The notes beneath the pieces are model-generated. The model was not told the origin of the DNA, searched no databases, and saw only the letters and a program-made list of their open reading frames with translations. From Lachnospiraceae bacterium (GTDB taxonomy: Bacteria > Bacillota_A > Clostridia > Lachnospirales > Lachnospiraceae), in the NCBI GenBank assembly GCA_028694115.1, contig JAQUUB010000054.1, positions 1 through 27,507 on the forward strand: a DNA stretch of 27,507 nucleotides, in the 5' to 3' direction. Below, in pieces: positions 15,215 to 22,500 of this stretch. Both the position numbers and the translations under genes were made by a program. The first letter of the stretch is position 1. Every line of letters begins with the position of its first letter.

Positions 15215-15811
15215 TTATCTTCTAAAATTTTTCTGTGTGAGTCTTTCTGAACCATAACGTTTTGAGTCTAGCAACCTCGAGAAGAAATACGTTTTATCTA
15301 CGATCAACTCAAGCAATAAATAATTGTTATTTCTTGCATACCTCACCAGTTCTTCAAATTCTACAAAATCATTTTCTTCAATTACATCAATAATGCTGTT
15401 CAAAAATTCTCCCGTATTATGTTCAACAAGAAATTTTTCAAGTTCAAAGCCACACCCCCATTCAATATCTTCTATTTGATAAGAGGTCTTACCCGAATTT
15501 TCAGCATGTGTAAAATACTCGTACATTCCCTTTGGAGACAGCACAACCTCAACATGTTTTGGCGCGTTGAGCTTTTCACTAATCAAACTTGAAACTTGTG
15601 AGTAGCTTTTCAAGGAGTCAAAATATAGTGCACCGTGCTTGTGTGCCTTTTTAATTTCACCTGTCATGTTGTTTACGTCATTATCATGCCAAGGACTCAA
15701 TATAAAGGGAACATGTATATCTTCTAATATTTCCAAATAGTTTTCTGGAGAACTTTCCTTATAGAAAATGAACGCCCATTTATTACTTCTCTGCTCTTTT
15801 TTCTTTTCCAT
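15215..15811 (-). CDS. Rep_2-family HUH replication initiator/relaxase (pMV158/pE194 RepB-like)
   Basis: A 198-residue rolling-circle initiator. SPWHDNDVNNMTGEIKKAHK (39-58) contains the conserved HDxDxN and the metal-binding HKH (His57, His59; HUH motif). GMYEYFTHAEN (95-105) holds the catalytic tyrosine candidates Tyr97 and Tyr99 in the motif Y-x-YxTH. Proteins of this class nick the plus strand in a hairpin loop and stay covalently bound. The matching nick sequence lies 40 bases upstream of the start codon. In integrative elements they can serve both replication after excision and mobilization. AAAGGAAG precedes the ATG. No other relaxase is present in element 1, so this is the best candidate for the transfer initiator. 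Confidence 0.85.
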   Translation of the reverse strand: MEKKKEQRSNKWAFIFYKESSPENYLEILEDIHVPFILSPWHDNDVNNMTGEIKKAHKHGALYFDSLKSYSQVSSLISEKLNAPKHVEVVLSPKGMYEYFTHAENSGKTSYQIEDIEWGCGFELEKFLVEHNTGEFLNSIIDVIEENDFVEFEELVRYARNNNYLLLELIVDKTYFFSRLLDSKRYGSERLTQKNFRR

Positions 15812-15822
15812 TGTTCACTTCC

Positions 15823-15843
15823 TTTGATTATTGATTATTGATT
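15823..15843 (-). repeat. Three tandem 7-bp repeats beside the nick hairpin (possible Rep-binding iterons)
   Basis: TTTGATT-ATTGATT-ATTGATT occupies 15823-15843 and abuts the nick-site hairpin. In pMV158-type plasmids the initiator binds direct repeats close to the nick hairpin, so these could be its binding locus. The unit is short and AT-rich, so chance repetition is not excluded. Confidence 0.4.
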
Positions 15844-15872
15844 CCACGGGGGTCGTAGTAACCCCGTGGAAT
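15841..15872 (-). other. Predicted double-strand origin/oriT nick hairpin for the Rep_2 protein
   Basis: A perfect 11-bp stem (ATTCCACGGGG/CCCCGTGGAAT) has a 10-base loop. On the minus strand, the coding strand of rep, the loop reads TTACTACGAC, which contains TACTACGAC. The nick sequence established for pMV158 RepB is TACTACG/AC in a hairpin loop, so cleavage would fall between 15854 and 15853. Its position 30-60 bases upstream of rep, with flanking direct repeats, matches the plasmid arrangement. On the plus strand the stem is followed by ATTTTTCT, so it could also act as a terminator. Confidence 0.8.
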
Positions 15873-15945
15873 ATTTTTCTAACATTCATAAAAATAATGG
15901 AGCATTTTTGCCTCTGCCTTTGGCAGGCAAAAGCTCCACTGTTCG

Positions 15946-16539
15946 TCACCTCATTTTTGTTCCATCAATTCTCATCCAATGTTTATACCTCTCAAAGCTC
16001 GAGAAAGAATAATTGGGAAATCGACTTGTTATTTCATCATGAAGTATGCCTTTCATATCTAAGATTAATTTTTGAGCTTGCATATCATTAGGCAATTTTA
16101 CAAAATACGTGATATTTCGGTTTCTAATATCAATGATGGATTTCCGTATTGATTTATTATGCTGTTGGAATTTTAAAATCCCCTCGCCTTCATGATCTGC
16201 TTGTCTTACTAGGAACTTTCTCAAACGAAAACTAACCCAGATTGAGTAGAACCAATTTTTTAACGAGTCTTCGGTAATCCTGTTTACCAGTTCAGGAACT
16301 ACCAGTATCAGCAGTACCACTACAGATAATACAATCACTCCATCCAACGTATGAGAAATCTTCACTAGCACTCTAGTCATTATTTTTGAGTAATTTGCTA
16401 AGACCGTGGTTGTTTCATGTTGCAAATAGAGTTCTATCAGTTTTAACGGAGCTCGTATTAATATAAGTATCATTAAACTAAATAGTATAAAATTATTAAT
16501 ATCGAATGTGCAAATAAAATATGATTTTCTTTTTTTCAT
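15946..16539 (-). CDS. Two-span membrane protein of element 1, function unknown
   Basis: A 197-residue protein. Two hydrophobic segments (about residues 13-30 and 66-86) are separated by a short external loop. A basic cytoplasmic domain of about 110 residues follows, containing KFQQHNKSIRKSIIDIRNRN and a C-terminal SSFERYKHWMRIDG. The ATG directly follows the stop codon of the FtsK-like gene (TAGATG), so translation is coupled and the two products are likely partners in DNA transfer. Comparable membrane proteins sit beside TcpA-type ATPases in Firmicutes mobilizable elements; I cannot name a family. The 134 bases between its end and rep hold the nick hairpin. Confidence 0.65.
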   Translation of the reverse strand: MKKRKSYFICTFDINNFILFSLMILILIRAPLKLIELYLQHETTTVLANYSKIMTRVLVKISHTLDGVIVLSVVVLLILVVPELVNRITEDSLKNWFYSIWVSFRLRKFLVRQADHEGEGILKFQQHNKSIRKSIIDIRNRNITYFVKLPNDMQAQKLILDMKGILHDEITSRFPNYSFSSFERYKHWMRIDGTKMR

Positions 16540-17610
16540 CTATATTGTTCCTTTCAATACATTAAATGATGGTGTTAGTAATGGTATAATCTGGAACGGG
16601 TGCTCAGAATCTACAACTTGTATAAGACCCGTCCCAATGCCTTGTGGAATAACTATTCCCTGTAAGTCAAGATCAGGGAACAAGAACTGTGTTGTTTTGC
16701 TATTGATGTTTCCGACTTGAATTAAAACGTTTAGTTGTTCTCTACAAGAGATTGGAATTGCATTATTGTCAAAGCGTTGTGATACAAGTAAGAGATGTAC
16801 TTTTGTTGCTCTTCCTAATAATGAAATTTGTGAAAGAAGACTAAAAAATGCTTCCTTAATTGGTTTAGCAACACCATCACTTAGAGCCATAAGCTCATCT
16901 ATAACAACCGTATAGTGCTCAAGGTCAGCCTGAGGATTGTTATAAAGCACTTGCTGTCTTTTTTGAATTAGTTCAAGACAATGACTTAGCTCATTATTCA
17001 CGGCTGATACAAAATCGCTTTTACTTCGATTTTCGCTTGGGGCAATAACCTTAACGTTGTTGTCACGTCCCCATCTGCTCGGCATATCAAATTTAGGATC
17101 CACTACTACAAGCTTTGAACTCTTGTTGATAACAAATAGCAAATAAGTAAGAAAATAGGATTTTCCCGACCCAGAATTTCCAGCGATAGCTATACTTGTA
17201 ACCATGTTGAGATTTATTGTAAAACTTTCCATAACCGGAACATTGTTTATAGACAATTCAGAAACAAACTGCTCTATATCCAGAATAATTATCCGTTTTG
17301 AAATACCTTTATTCCACGGAAAGAATAGGGCACGTTTTACGTGAATATCTTCTGTGTCAAGTGGGATAAAATATGCTCCTGCCTGCTTTAACAATGTATA
17401 ATCTGGGTACAAAACAGCGTTGCTAATAAGATAGATTTTTTGGTACAGCTCGTCATCAACTACATAGCTTGCAGGGAGACGAGGGATAAATAAAAATCCC
17501 TCATCCGCCACTCGAACATCAAATGAATTTGTGTACGAGGTTTCTCCATTAATCTGCAATGCCATGTTTAGAGCTTGTAGCAAGTAGCCTTCAAGTTCTG
17601 ATTTCTTCAT
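16540..17610 (-). CDS. FtsK/SpoIIIE/TcpA-like DNA-translocase (coupling protein)
   Basis: A 356-residue P-loop ATPase of the FtsK-HerA superfamily. Walker A is AGNSGSGKS (143-151) and Walker B is YTVVIDELMAL (233-243). A downstream LLGRATKVHLLLVSQRFDNN carries the family's sensor-like Q. The N-terminal 130 residues have no strong transmembrane helix, unlike Tn916 Orf21 or TcpA, so the neighbouring membrane protein may provide the anchor. Its likely role is recruiting Rep-bound DNA to a conjugative channel, or pumping DNA itself as in actinomycete integrative elements. The start codon overlaps the preceding stop (TAATG), showing coupling with the 104-aa gene. Confidence 0.87.
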   Translation of the reverse strand: MKKSELEGYLLQALNMALQINGETSYTNSFDVRVADEGFLFIPRLPASYVVDDELYQKIYLISNAVLYPDYTLLKQAGAYFIPLDTEDIHVKRALFFPWNKGISKRIIILDIEQFVSELSINNVPVMESFTINLNMVTSIAIAGNSGSGKSYFLTYLLFVINKSSKLVVVDPKFDMPSRWGRDNNVKVIAPSENRSKSDFVSAVNNELSHCLELIQKRQQVLYNNPQADLEHYTVVIDELMALSDGVAKPIKEAFFSLLSQISLLGRATKVHLLLVSQRFDNNAIPISCREQLNVLIQVGNINSKTTQFLFPDLDLQGIVIPQGIGTGLIQVVDSEHPFQIIPLLTPSFNVLKGTI

Positions 17611-17924
17611 TATTTAACCACTCTAACCCCTTCTGAACGAAAGTAAACATTTGAACGAATCTCAATTGCTTCGAGTTTGTCTAGCTTAACTTCCGAAAGA
17701 AATGGAGGAAGTGTCGGCTTCTTCTCAAATTTTACAGCAAATGGATTTACACCTTCTTGAGAGAAGTAGAGCTTATATCCTATGATTTCATCGGTGCGTT
17801 TTCCCTCAATCCAGTTGTATTGATTCTCGATTTCAGAAGAAACGTTTATGACTGGTTTTTCGTCTGATAGATATTGTTTAACCTTTGCTTCATTGTACTG
17901 ATTTACAGCGTTCTTTGTTCTCAT
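17610..17924 (-). CDS. Small conserved mobile-element protein, 104 aa
   Basis: A 104-residue soluble protein, first gene of the leftward transfer cluster. A beta-rich central part reads EIIGYKLYFSQEGVNPFAVK and the tail IEIRSNVYFRSEGVRVV. It recalls the small proteins that precede FtsK-type ATPases in Gram-positive mobilizable elements and, in position, the DUF961 proteins of Tn916 (Orf22/23), but no certain family match can be made. AAAAAGGAG lies 6-7 bases before the ATG at 17924. The stop codon overlaps the FtsK-like start, so the two are co-translated. It is transcribed from the divergent promoter region at 18017-18045. Confidence 0.6.
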   Translation of the reverse strand: MRTKNAVNQYNEAKVKQYLSDEKPVINVSSEIENQYNWIEGKRTDEIIGYKLYFSQEGVNPFAVKFEKKPTLPPFLSEVKLDKLEAIEIRSNVYFRSEGVRVVK

Positions 17925-17994
17925 TTTTTCTCCTTTTTACAATGTGACTAGTATTATTGTATTATTTATATTTTGTCTTTGGCTCGCGATTCCT

Positions 17995-18076
17995 TTGACA
18001 CTTATAGTATAATTCAATTATATATGGTAGAATATAGGGAAGTAATCGTGTAATTTTAATATGATTTTCTACCATA
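17995..18076. promoter_or_regulatory. Divergent promoters with a paired 10-bp inverted operator
   Basis: Rightward promoter for the regulator: TTGACA (17995-18000), 18-base spacer, TATATA (18019-18024). Leftward promoter for the transfer genes, read on the minus strand: TTACTT (18045-18040), 17-base spacer, TATAAT (18022-18017). The arms TATGGTAGAA (18023-18032) and TTCTACCATA (18067-18076) are perfect inverted repeats whose centres lie 44 bases apart, about four helical turns. One arm fills the leftward promoter spacer, so a looping or cooperative repressor is a natural reading. The protein encoded at 18092 is the candidate regulator. Confidence 0.55.
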
Positions 18077-18091
18077 CTAAGGAGTTCTATT

Positions 18092-19069
18092 ATGTATAAA
18101 GAATCAAAGGAATATATCTTTTCAGAGATAGGGAAACGAATAAAAAGACAAAAGAAAGAATTAGGCTTCACTTATTATCAATTAGCTGGGTATAATAATA
18201 AAGCGGATTACGAAACACATCAGAAAGATGAAAAGCACGATAGCAAGGAAGATAAGATAAGCCGATATGATAAATTCGACTATTCGATCATAGTTAATAT
18301 AGCGGGCGGAAAAGCCCATCCAAAAAAGAATCCAAACCTTATGTCTGATAACCAGATTTTATACTTAAGTGAAAAATTGAAATTAGACAAATCTAAACTT
18401 CTTTGGGGAGATTTTGAAAAAAACGATTTTCCAAAAAAGTTGTTTATTAAACTGCTTCTTGATATATTATATTGCGAAGATAAATTATTGCAAACTAAGC
18501 TAAACGATATATTGATTGACTATGTCCCATACGCCAAATACCATTCCTTTTGGCAATTTTTTGCGGTTGCTGAAATTAAAATTCCAAGATTACCCAATAG
18601 GAAGTACTCAATACCATCTTATTTTTACCACATAAGAGAAAACGAGATTTTCGAACGATATGAACCCATTCAAATGAATGCAATAGAGTTCATCTTTTAC
18701 AAATATGATAACCAAATTATGAAGATAATTAGAGATTTCCTTAAAGTAAATTTCTGTGTAGATGATAAGTATTCTTTGAAAAAAATTGATAAGAAACTTG
18801 CTAAATTAGTTTCTCAACTGATGGATTTTTTTGCGAAAAATATGCCTAACGAAGATTCTCTTGGACTAAGAGTTCGGAATATAATAGTTTCTGATTACAA
18901 GAAGTTTGGTTCTTTGATTGCTCAGAAATTGTTAGGTGAGCAATTTGAATTAAACGAACTTAATCAGAAACTATTAGTTAAGTCCTCGCTAGCATATATT
19001 ACCGATTTAGAAAGAGTACAAGTGATTGAGTTAGAAGCTATTAAAGGATATAAGTTTAACTTCAAATAA
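18092..19069 (+). CDS. XRE-like regulator of element 1, 325 aa
   Basis: Residues 10-35 (IGKRIKRQKKELGFTYYQLA) form the first helices of a Cro/C1-like DNA-binding domain. A charged insertion of about 30 residues follows (KDEKHDSKEDKISRYDKFDY) before the rest of the domain (YSIIVNIAGGKAHP...DNQILYLSEKL). The remaining 220 residues are helical and lysine-rich with no known motif. AAGGAG lies 7 bases before the ATG. It is the only rightward gene facing the leftward transfer cluster, across a promoter region with paired operator arms, so it is probably the maintenance/transfer repressor. A long C-terminal domain suggests sensing of a ligand or an induction signal. Confidence 0.65.
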   Translation: MYKESKEYIFSEIGKRIKRQKKELGFTYYQLAGYNNKADYETHQKDEKHDSKEDKISRYDKFDYSIIVNIAGGKAHPKKNPNLMSDNQILYLSEKLKLDKSKLLWGDFEKNDFPKKLFIKLLLDILYCEDKLLQTKLNDILIDYVPYAKYHSFWQFFAVAEIKIPRLPNRKYSIPSYFYHIRENEIFERYEPIQMNAIEFIFYKYDNQIMKIIRDFLKVNFCVDDKYSLKKIDKKLAKLVSQLMDFFAKNMPNEDSLGLRVRNIIVSDYKKFGSLIAQKLLGEQFELNELNQKLLVKSSLAYITDLERVQVIELEAIKGYKFNFK

Positions 19070-19120
19070 AATAAAGGGGACAAAACATTATTGCTTCAGA
19101 TGCTTTTCCTCTTTTTAACA

Positions 19121-19159
19121 AAGACCGAACGAATCACCAATTGAGAACCATTCGGTCTT
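19121..19159. terminator. Probable bidirectional terminator
   Basis: A 9-bp perfect stem AAGACCGAA/TTCGGTCTT with a 21-base loop lies between the convergent genes ending at 19069 and 19226. T-runs are short on either side (TTTTT at 19112-19116 precedes it on the plus strand), so efficiency is uncertain. Confidence 0.5.
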
Positions 19160-19225
19160 GTCCTTGTGTAGCTATTAACATATCTTATATCGTTTTTAAA
19201 CTTTACACAAAATTTGAAACATTCT

Positions 19226-19741
19226 CTATTTTAATGCAATCGTTGCACCTGCACTAAAAAATCCCGCACCTGCTTCTGTCTTAAATACATCATAATATCC
19301 AAAGGATGTAACACCAACCTTTTCACACGTTGACGGAATCATTCGGCTGTACTCGGATAATGGTCTGCTTGTATCACTCATATCTAGAACATACACAGTT
19401 GCCCCTCCGCTTGATGTGGAAAAACTATACAAGATACTGCTGACCCCATTCAAAGAATTATCCTCCTCACTAACCGTCCAATCACTTCCCCAATCGGACG
19501 GAACATCAACACTAAAATACTCATTTTCATAATGAGTTTTGGCTTTTTCTTCCGCCTGCCTTCGAGCCTCTTCTTCGGCTTTCTTTTTTGCCTCTGCTTC
19601 TGCCTCTGCTTTTTTCTGTTCTTCCACAGCAGTTATTCTGTTGGAATACCCTTCTGTCAAATCCGAAATCTTTTTGGTGCATTCCTCATATACTGAATCA
19701 TCTGAAAATGTATAATTCTTTTCCGATTCGACTGTTTTCAA
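19226..19741 (-). CDS. Probable 5'-truncated envelope protein (coiled coil plus beta domain)
   Basis: Residues 40-70 form an Ala/Glu/Lys coiled coil (KKAEAEAEAKKKAEEEARRQ). A domain beginning NEYFSVDVPSDWGSDWTV follows, resembling the corresponding part of the lipoprotein at 22501-23286 (FIFDYPNNWTV). No credible start is present: the TTG at 19741 has its nearest AGGAGG 14 bases away. The reading frame stays protein-like further upstream (SKSQEALNTPLK) before a stop. The family normally has an N-terminal membrane or zinc-ribbon segment, absent here. It is best read as the remnant of a larger membrane-anchored protein whose 5' end was lost. Expression is doubtful. Confidence 0.5.
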   Translation of the reverse strand: MKTVESEKNYTFSDDSVYEECTKKISDLTEGYSNRITAVEEQKKAEAEAEAKKKAEEEARRQAEEKAKTHYENEYFSVDVPSDWGSDWTVSEEDNSLNGVSSILYSFSTSSGGATVYVLDMSDTSRPLSEYSRMIPSTCEKVGVTSFGYYDVFKTEAGAGFFSAGATIALK

Positions 19742-19887
19742 CGGAGTATTTAACGCCTCCTGACTTTTGCTAAGTGTCTGAAATTGACACCTTTACTTCC
19801 TTTATCCCTATAAAAGAATCTGTCTTGATAAACCCTGAAATTGTCAAATCTATTGAGGAACATATTGTCGGATAATAAAAAAGAAAA

Positions 19888-19915
19888 TGGAGTTGATTTC
19901 GTTTGGTCAGCTCCA
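19888..19915 (-). terminator. Terminator of the RHH-like gene
   Basis: On the minus strand the stem TGGAG-TGA/TCA-CTCCA (one mismatch per arm, 10-base loop) is followed by TTTTCTTTTTTATT. It lies nine bases beyond the stop codon of the leftward 70-aa gene. Confidence 0.65.
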
Positions 19916-19923
19916 CCTTCTTT

Positions 19924-20136
19924 CTATTTCTCCCTCTTCTCTCTTTTGTTTTTTATTACGCAAGATTCATTTCCTTCCATATTCTCCAACGCATATTCAC
20001 ACGCTTGAATTACAAATCCAGAAAAAGTCACATCATAACCTTTTATTGTTCCTTCTATTTGTTCAATCAATGGCACTGGAAATCGAATAGTCTTATTTTC
20101 CGTTTCTTTTTTATCTGATTTTATTTGAAATGTCAT
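19924..20136 (-). CDS. Ribbon-helix-helix-like DNA-binding protein, 70 aa
   Basis: A 70-residue basic protein. KTIRFPVPLIEQIEGTIKG supplies a beta strand followed by a helix, and TFSGFVIQACEYALENM the second helix, the layout of MetJ/Arc-type ribbon-helix-helix proteins (YlcI/YnfO, DUF3950-like). Such proteins repress by binding short palindromes as dimers of dimers. Two copies of the palindrome TATTGCAATA lie just upstream (20164, 20201), between this gene and the divergent 733-aa membrane protein gene, so autorepression and control of the cargo pair is a reasonable inference. The ribosome site is modest (AGGTG). A good terminator follows the gene. Confidence 0.6.
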   Translation of the reverse strand: MTFQIKSDKKETENKTIRFPVPLIEQIEGTIKGYDVTFSGFVIQACEYALENMEGNESCVIKNKREKREK

Positions 20137-20162
20137 TTCAGCACCTGCCTTTTTATTTCATT

Positions 20163-20211
20163 GTATTGCAATAAATAAACTTAGTATGCATTGCTTTTTG
20201 TATTGCAATAC
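20163..20211. promoter_or_regulatory. Paired palindromic operators upstream of the cargo genes
   Basis: TATTGCAATA occurs at 20164-20173 and 20201-20210 (the second extends to the 12-bp palindrome GTATTGCAATAC), 37 bases apart. GCATTGCTTTT also repeats around the second site. The sites overlap possible promoter elements: leftward TTGCAA-N16-TACTAA toward the 70-aa gene, and rightward TTGCTT-N17-TATCCT toward the gene at 20277. They are likely bound by the RHH-like protein. Confidence 0.55.
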
Positions 20212-20276
20212 GCATTGCTTTTCTGTGTTTGAAATGTTATCCTATAAATAAAAACTTGTTCACAAAGGAGACCACG

Positions 20277-22478
20277 ATGGATAAACAAATGTTTTTAAAC
20301 GGAATCCATGACTTAACTACAGATTCCACACATGAAGAAATTGGCGAATTTCTCTGTTTTGATATGAAAAGTCTAGCAGTAATAGACCACGAGAAAATGT
20401 ATTCTGACAAAATCTTTTTTTCTAATGAATATGTTTCATTGACATATCAAGATATTTTTGAAAGAGCAAATATTTCATTAGATTATCAAGAATACACAAA
20501 CGGATTTGATACAGAATGTATCAAAAACTGGCTTTGCTATCGAATCGCTACCACATGGGGAAAATATGATAACGGAAAACAATATGAAATGGGATTATAT
20601 ACTGATATTTCTTTTGATTGTGATTCAACCGAAGTCGTAAAAGAAGTATTAAAACAAGTATTAGTTAGCAAAGTAGATGCCATTATGTACCACAATGACT
20701 ATGGTTGTAACGGTGACAACCGTTTTACTATCAGCCCTAATATTCATTTAACAACAGATACTATGAACTCATTTGCCACTACTTTCAATGTTCTAGTAGA
20801 ACTAATCTTCAAAAAGTATGGCTTTATTCCTGCCGATGAATCCTATCGGAACTTTGGACTATCACAAAATATAATCGAGCGTTACCAAATTGAGAATATC
20901 ATTGAATATTTGCCATACCCCGTAAAAGCTGTATATCAAAATATGTATATTTTAGAAAATATTGATACATGGACTAATTCATTCTCTGATGAAGAAAAAG
21001 AATTACTGGAAAATGTCAATGAATTAGCATTGTTGTATCATACAATTGGAAATTTTACGCTTGTACCCAAGGGATATAATTCTGGAAGGGTAAAATTAAC
21101 AAATGATTATTGGGACTTATCCTTGCTTGATTTAAAAGGACAAGCAATGGCTGGAAATTACACTGATAAGAATTATCAATGGTATCTTGAACATTATTCC
21201 TTATTCTTATTAGATGCCTATTTCGAGAAAGATACGAATAATACTCTAATACAAGACAACAATCCTATTCCGCTTTTTGATAATCATTTAAACAGCTATT
21301 ATCAAGTGCTTTCTGGCAGTAATCGGTCAGTTGAAATACCACAAAATATTGATGAGCTAAACGTTTGCATCAATAGTATGTGTCGTGGCATTATGATTCG
21401 AGGTACGCATATATTATCATCCCTCAACAATCAATTATCCGATTCTCTCTTTGATGATATGTATGGCTTTAATCAAAATTCAAAATGTTGGGAAGCCCCT
21501 GCCAATTGGCATGATTGGAATGAAGTAATTAATCTATCTGACGAGGATGATTCCACAGGACATAATGAAGAATCACAGCCAAACGTTACCGTTGAAAATT
21601 TCAAGAAAAAATTCCTATTTTCAGGAAACACACTTGAGAAATATTCCAATTTTTTAGCAGTTTTCCCCATTTTTATAGCAATACTGAATTCTGTAATTAC
21701 TTATAGTATGTTTTTAAAAATGGGTGGCTACAATGAATACAATACACTATCTGAACCAGATTATCTTATGTCTGGAAACATGTGGGGAATGCTTTTTATT
21801 TTATCATTCTGCTTGTCAGCACTATTAATGGGCATAAATTACATTAAAAATCATTCTGGCATAAGAAAAATAGTAATGATTGTTTTAACAGTCTTTCAGA
21901 TAATATTATTTATCCTCCCCATAATTTTCCAAGCATCAATGGACTTGATAGGACAATCATCTTGGTTTAACCGAAATCCAGTCCATAACTCACAGTTGCT
22001 TCAAAATTATGTTAAAATTTATTTTGTCGTTTGCTTTTTAAGTATTATACTACCTTTTATTGTTTTTCTATTTGAGCAAGCCTACCGCAAATTTGTAAAA
22101 AGATATTTTATTTCTTTTTGCATCAGCGTATTGCTAATCCCGTTAACATTCGGATTTTTAGGAAACAAAATAAGTGCATTTGTATTATTAGTAGTAATTG
22201 TAGTCGTTGGTGGAAAATTCTTATACCATGGAATCAAATATAGATGTCCAGAATGTAAAAAATTAAATGCTTTAAAATGCATAGGCCAAACTCTAATTGA
22301 CGAGAGCACCATCAATATCAAAGTCACTAATCAAACAAAGGACACTCGTGGTAATGTCACTGGCTCCACAGAACAATGGATACCAGGATTACGGCAAGTG
22401 TATGACTGTACATATCAGTGTAAATATTGTGGAACCATTACACATCGAACTAAAACCCAAGATGTGGAAAACGCATAG
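20277..22478 (+). CDS. Large multi-span membrane protein with C-terminal zinc ribbon (cargo)
   Basis: A 733-residue protein. The first 450 residues are predicted soluble, acidic and aromatic-rich, with no family I recognise. About six transmembrane segments follow (for example FLAVFPIFIAILNSVITYSM and IVMIVLTVFQIILFILPIIF). A cytoplasmic tail then carries a split zinc ribbon: CPECKKL, and about 45 residues later CTYQCKYCGTITH. AAAGGAG lies 6 bases before the ATG at 20277; an upstream ATG at 20229 has no ribosome site. A lipoprotein gene follows after 22 bases, so the two form a cell-envelope pair. It is not needed for transfer, so it is cargo. A defence, exclusion or stress role is possible but unproven. 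Confidence 0.65.
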   Translation: MDKQMFLNGIHDLTTDSTHEEIGEFLCFDMKSLAVIDHEKMYSDKIFFSNEYVSLTYQDIFERANISLDYQEYTNGFDTECIKNWLCYRIATTWGKYDNGKQYEMGLYTDISFDCDSTEVVKEVLKQVLVSKVDAIMYHNDYGCNGDNRFTISPNIHLTTDTMNSFATTFNVLVELIFKKYGFIPADESYRNFGLSQNIIERYQIENIIEYLPYPVKAVYQNMYILENIDTWTNSFSDEEKELLENVNELALLYHTIGNFTLVPKGYNSGRVKLTNDYWDLSLLDLKGQAMAGNYTDKNYQWYLEHYSLFLLDAYFEKDTNNTLIQDNNPIPLFDNHLNSYYQVLSGSNRSVEIPQNIDELNVCINSMCRGIMIRGTHILSSLNNQLSDSLFDDMYGFNQNSKCWEAPANWHDWNEVINLSDEDDSTGHNEESQPNVTVENFKKKFLFSGNTLEKYSNFLAVFPIFIAILNSVITYSMFLKMGGYNEYNTLSEPDYLMSGNMWGMLFILSFCLSALLMGINYIKNHSGIRKIVMIVLTVFQIILFILPIIFQASMDLIGQSSWFNRNPVHNSQLLQNYVKIYFVVCFLSIILPFIVFLFEQAYRKFVKRYFISFCISVLLIPLTFGFLGNKISAFVLLVVIVVVGGKFLYHGIKYRCPECKKLNALKCIGQTLIDESTINIKVTNQTKDTRGNVTGSTEQWIPGLRQVYDCTYQCKYCGTITHRTKTQDVENA

Positions 22479-22500
22479 CTAGAATGAAAGGAAACCAATT

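Noticed and set aside
15841..15880. Hairpin read simply as a terminator
   Set aside because: The T-run on the plus strand allows it, but no rightward gene ends here and the loop carries the Rep nick sequence, so an origin is the better reading.
19774..19875. A 33-codon rightward frame starting GTG (SEIDTFTSFIPIKESVLINP and on) that looks protein-like
   Set aside because: No ribosome site, very short and of unknown family. It could be a relic coding end but cannot be supported.
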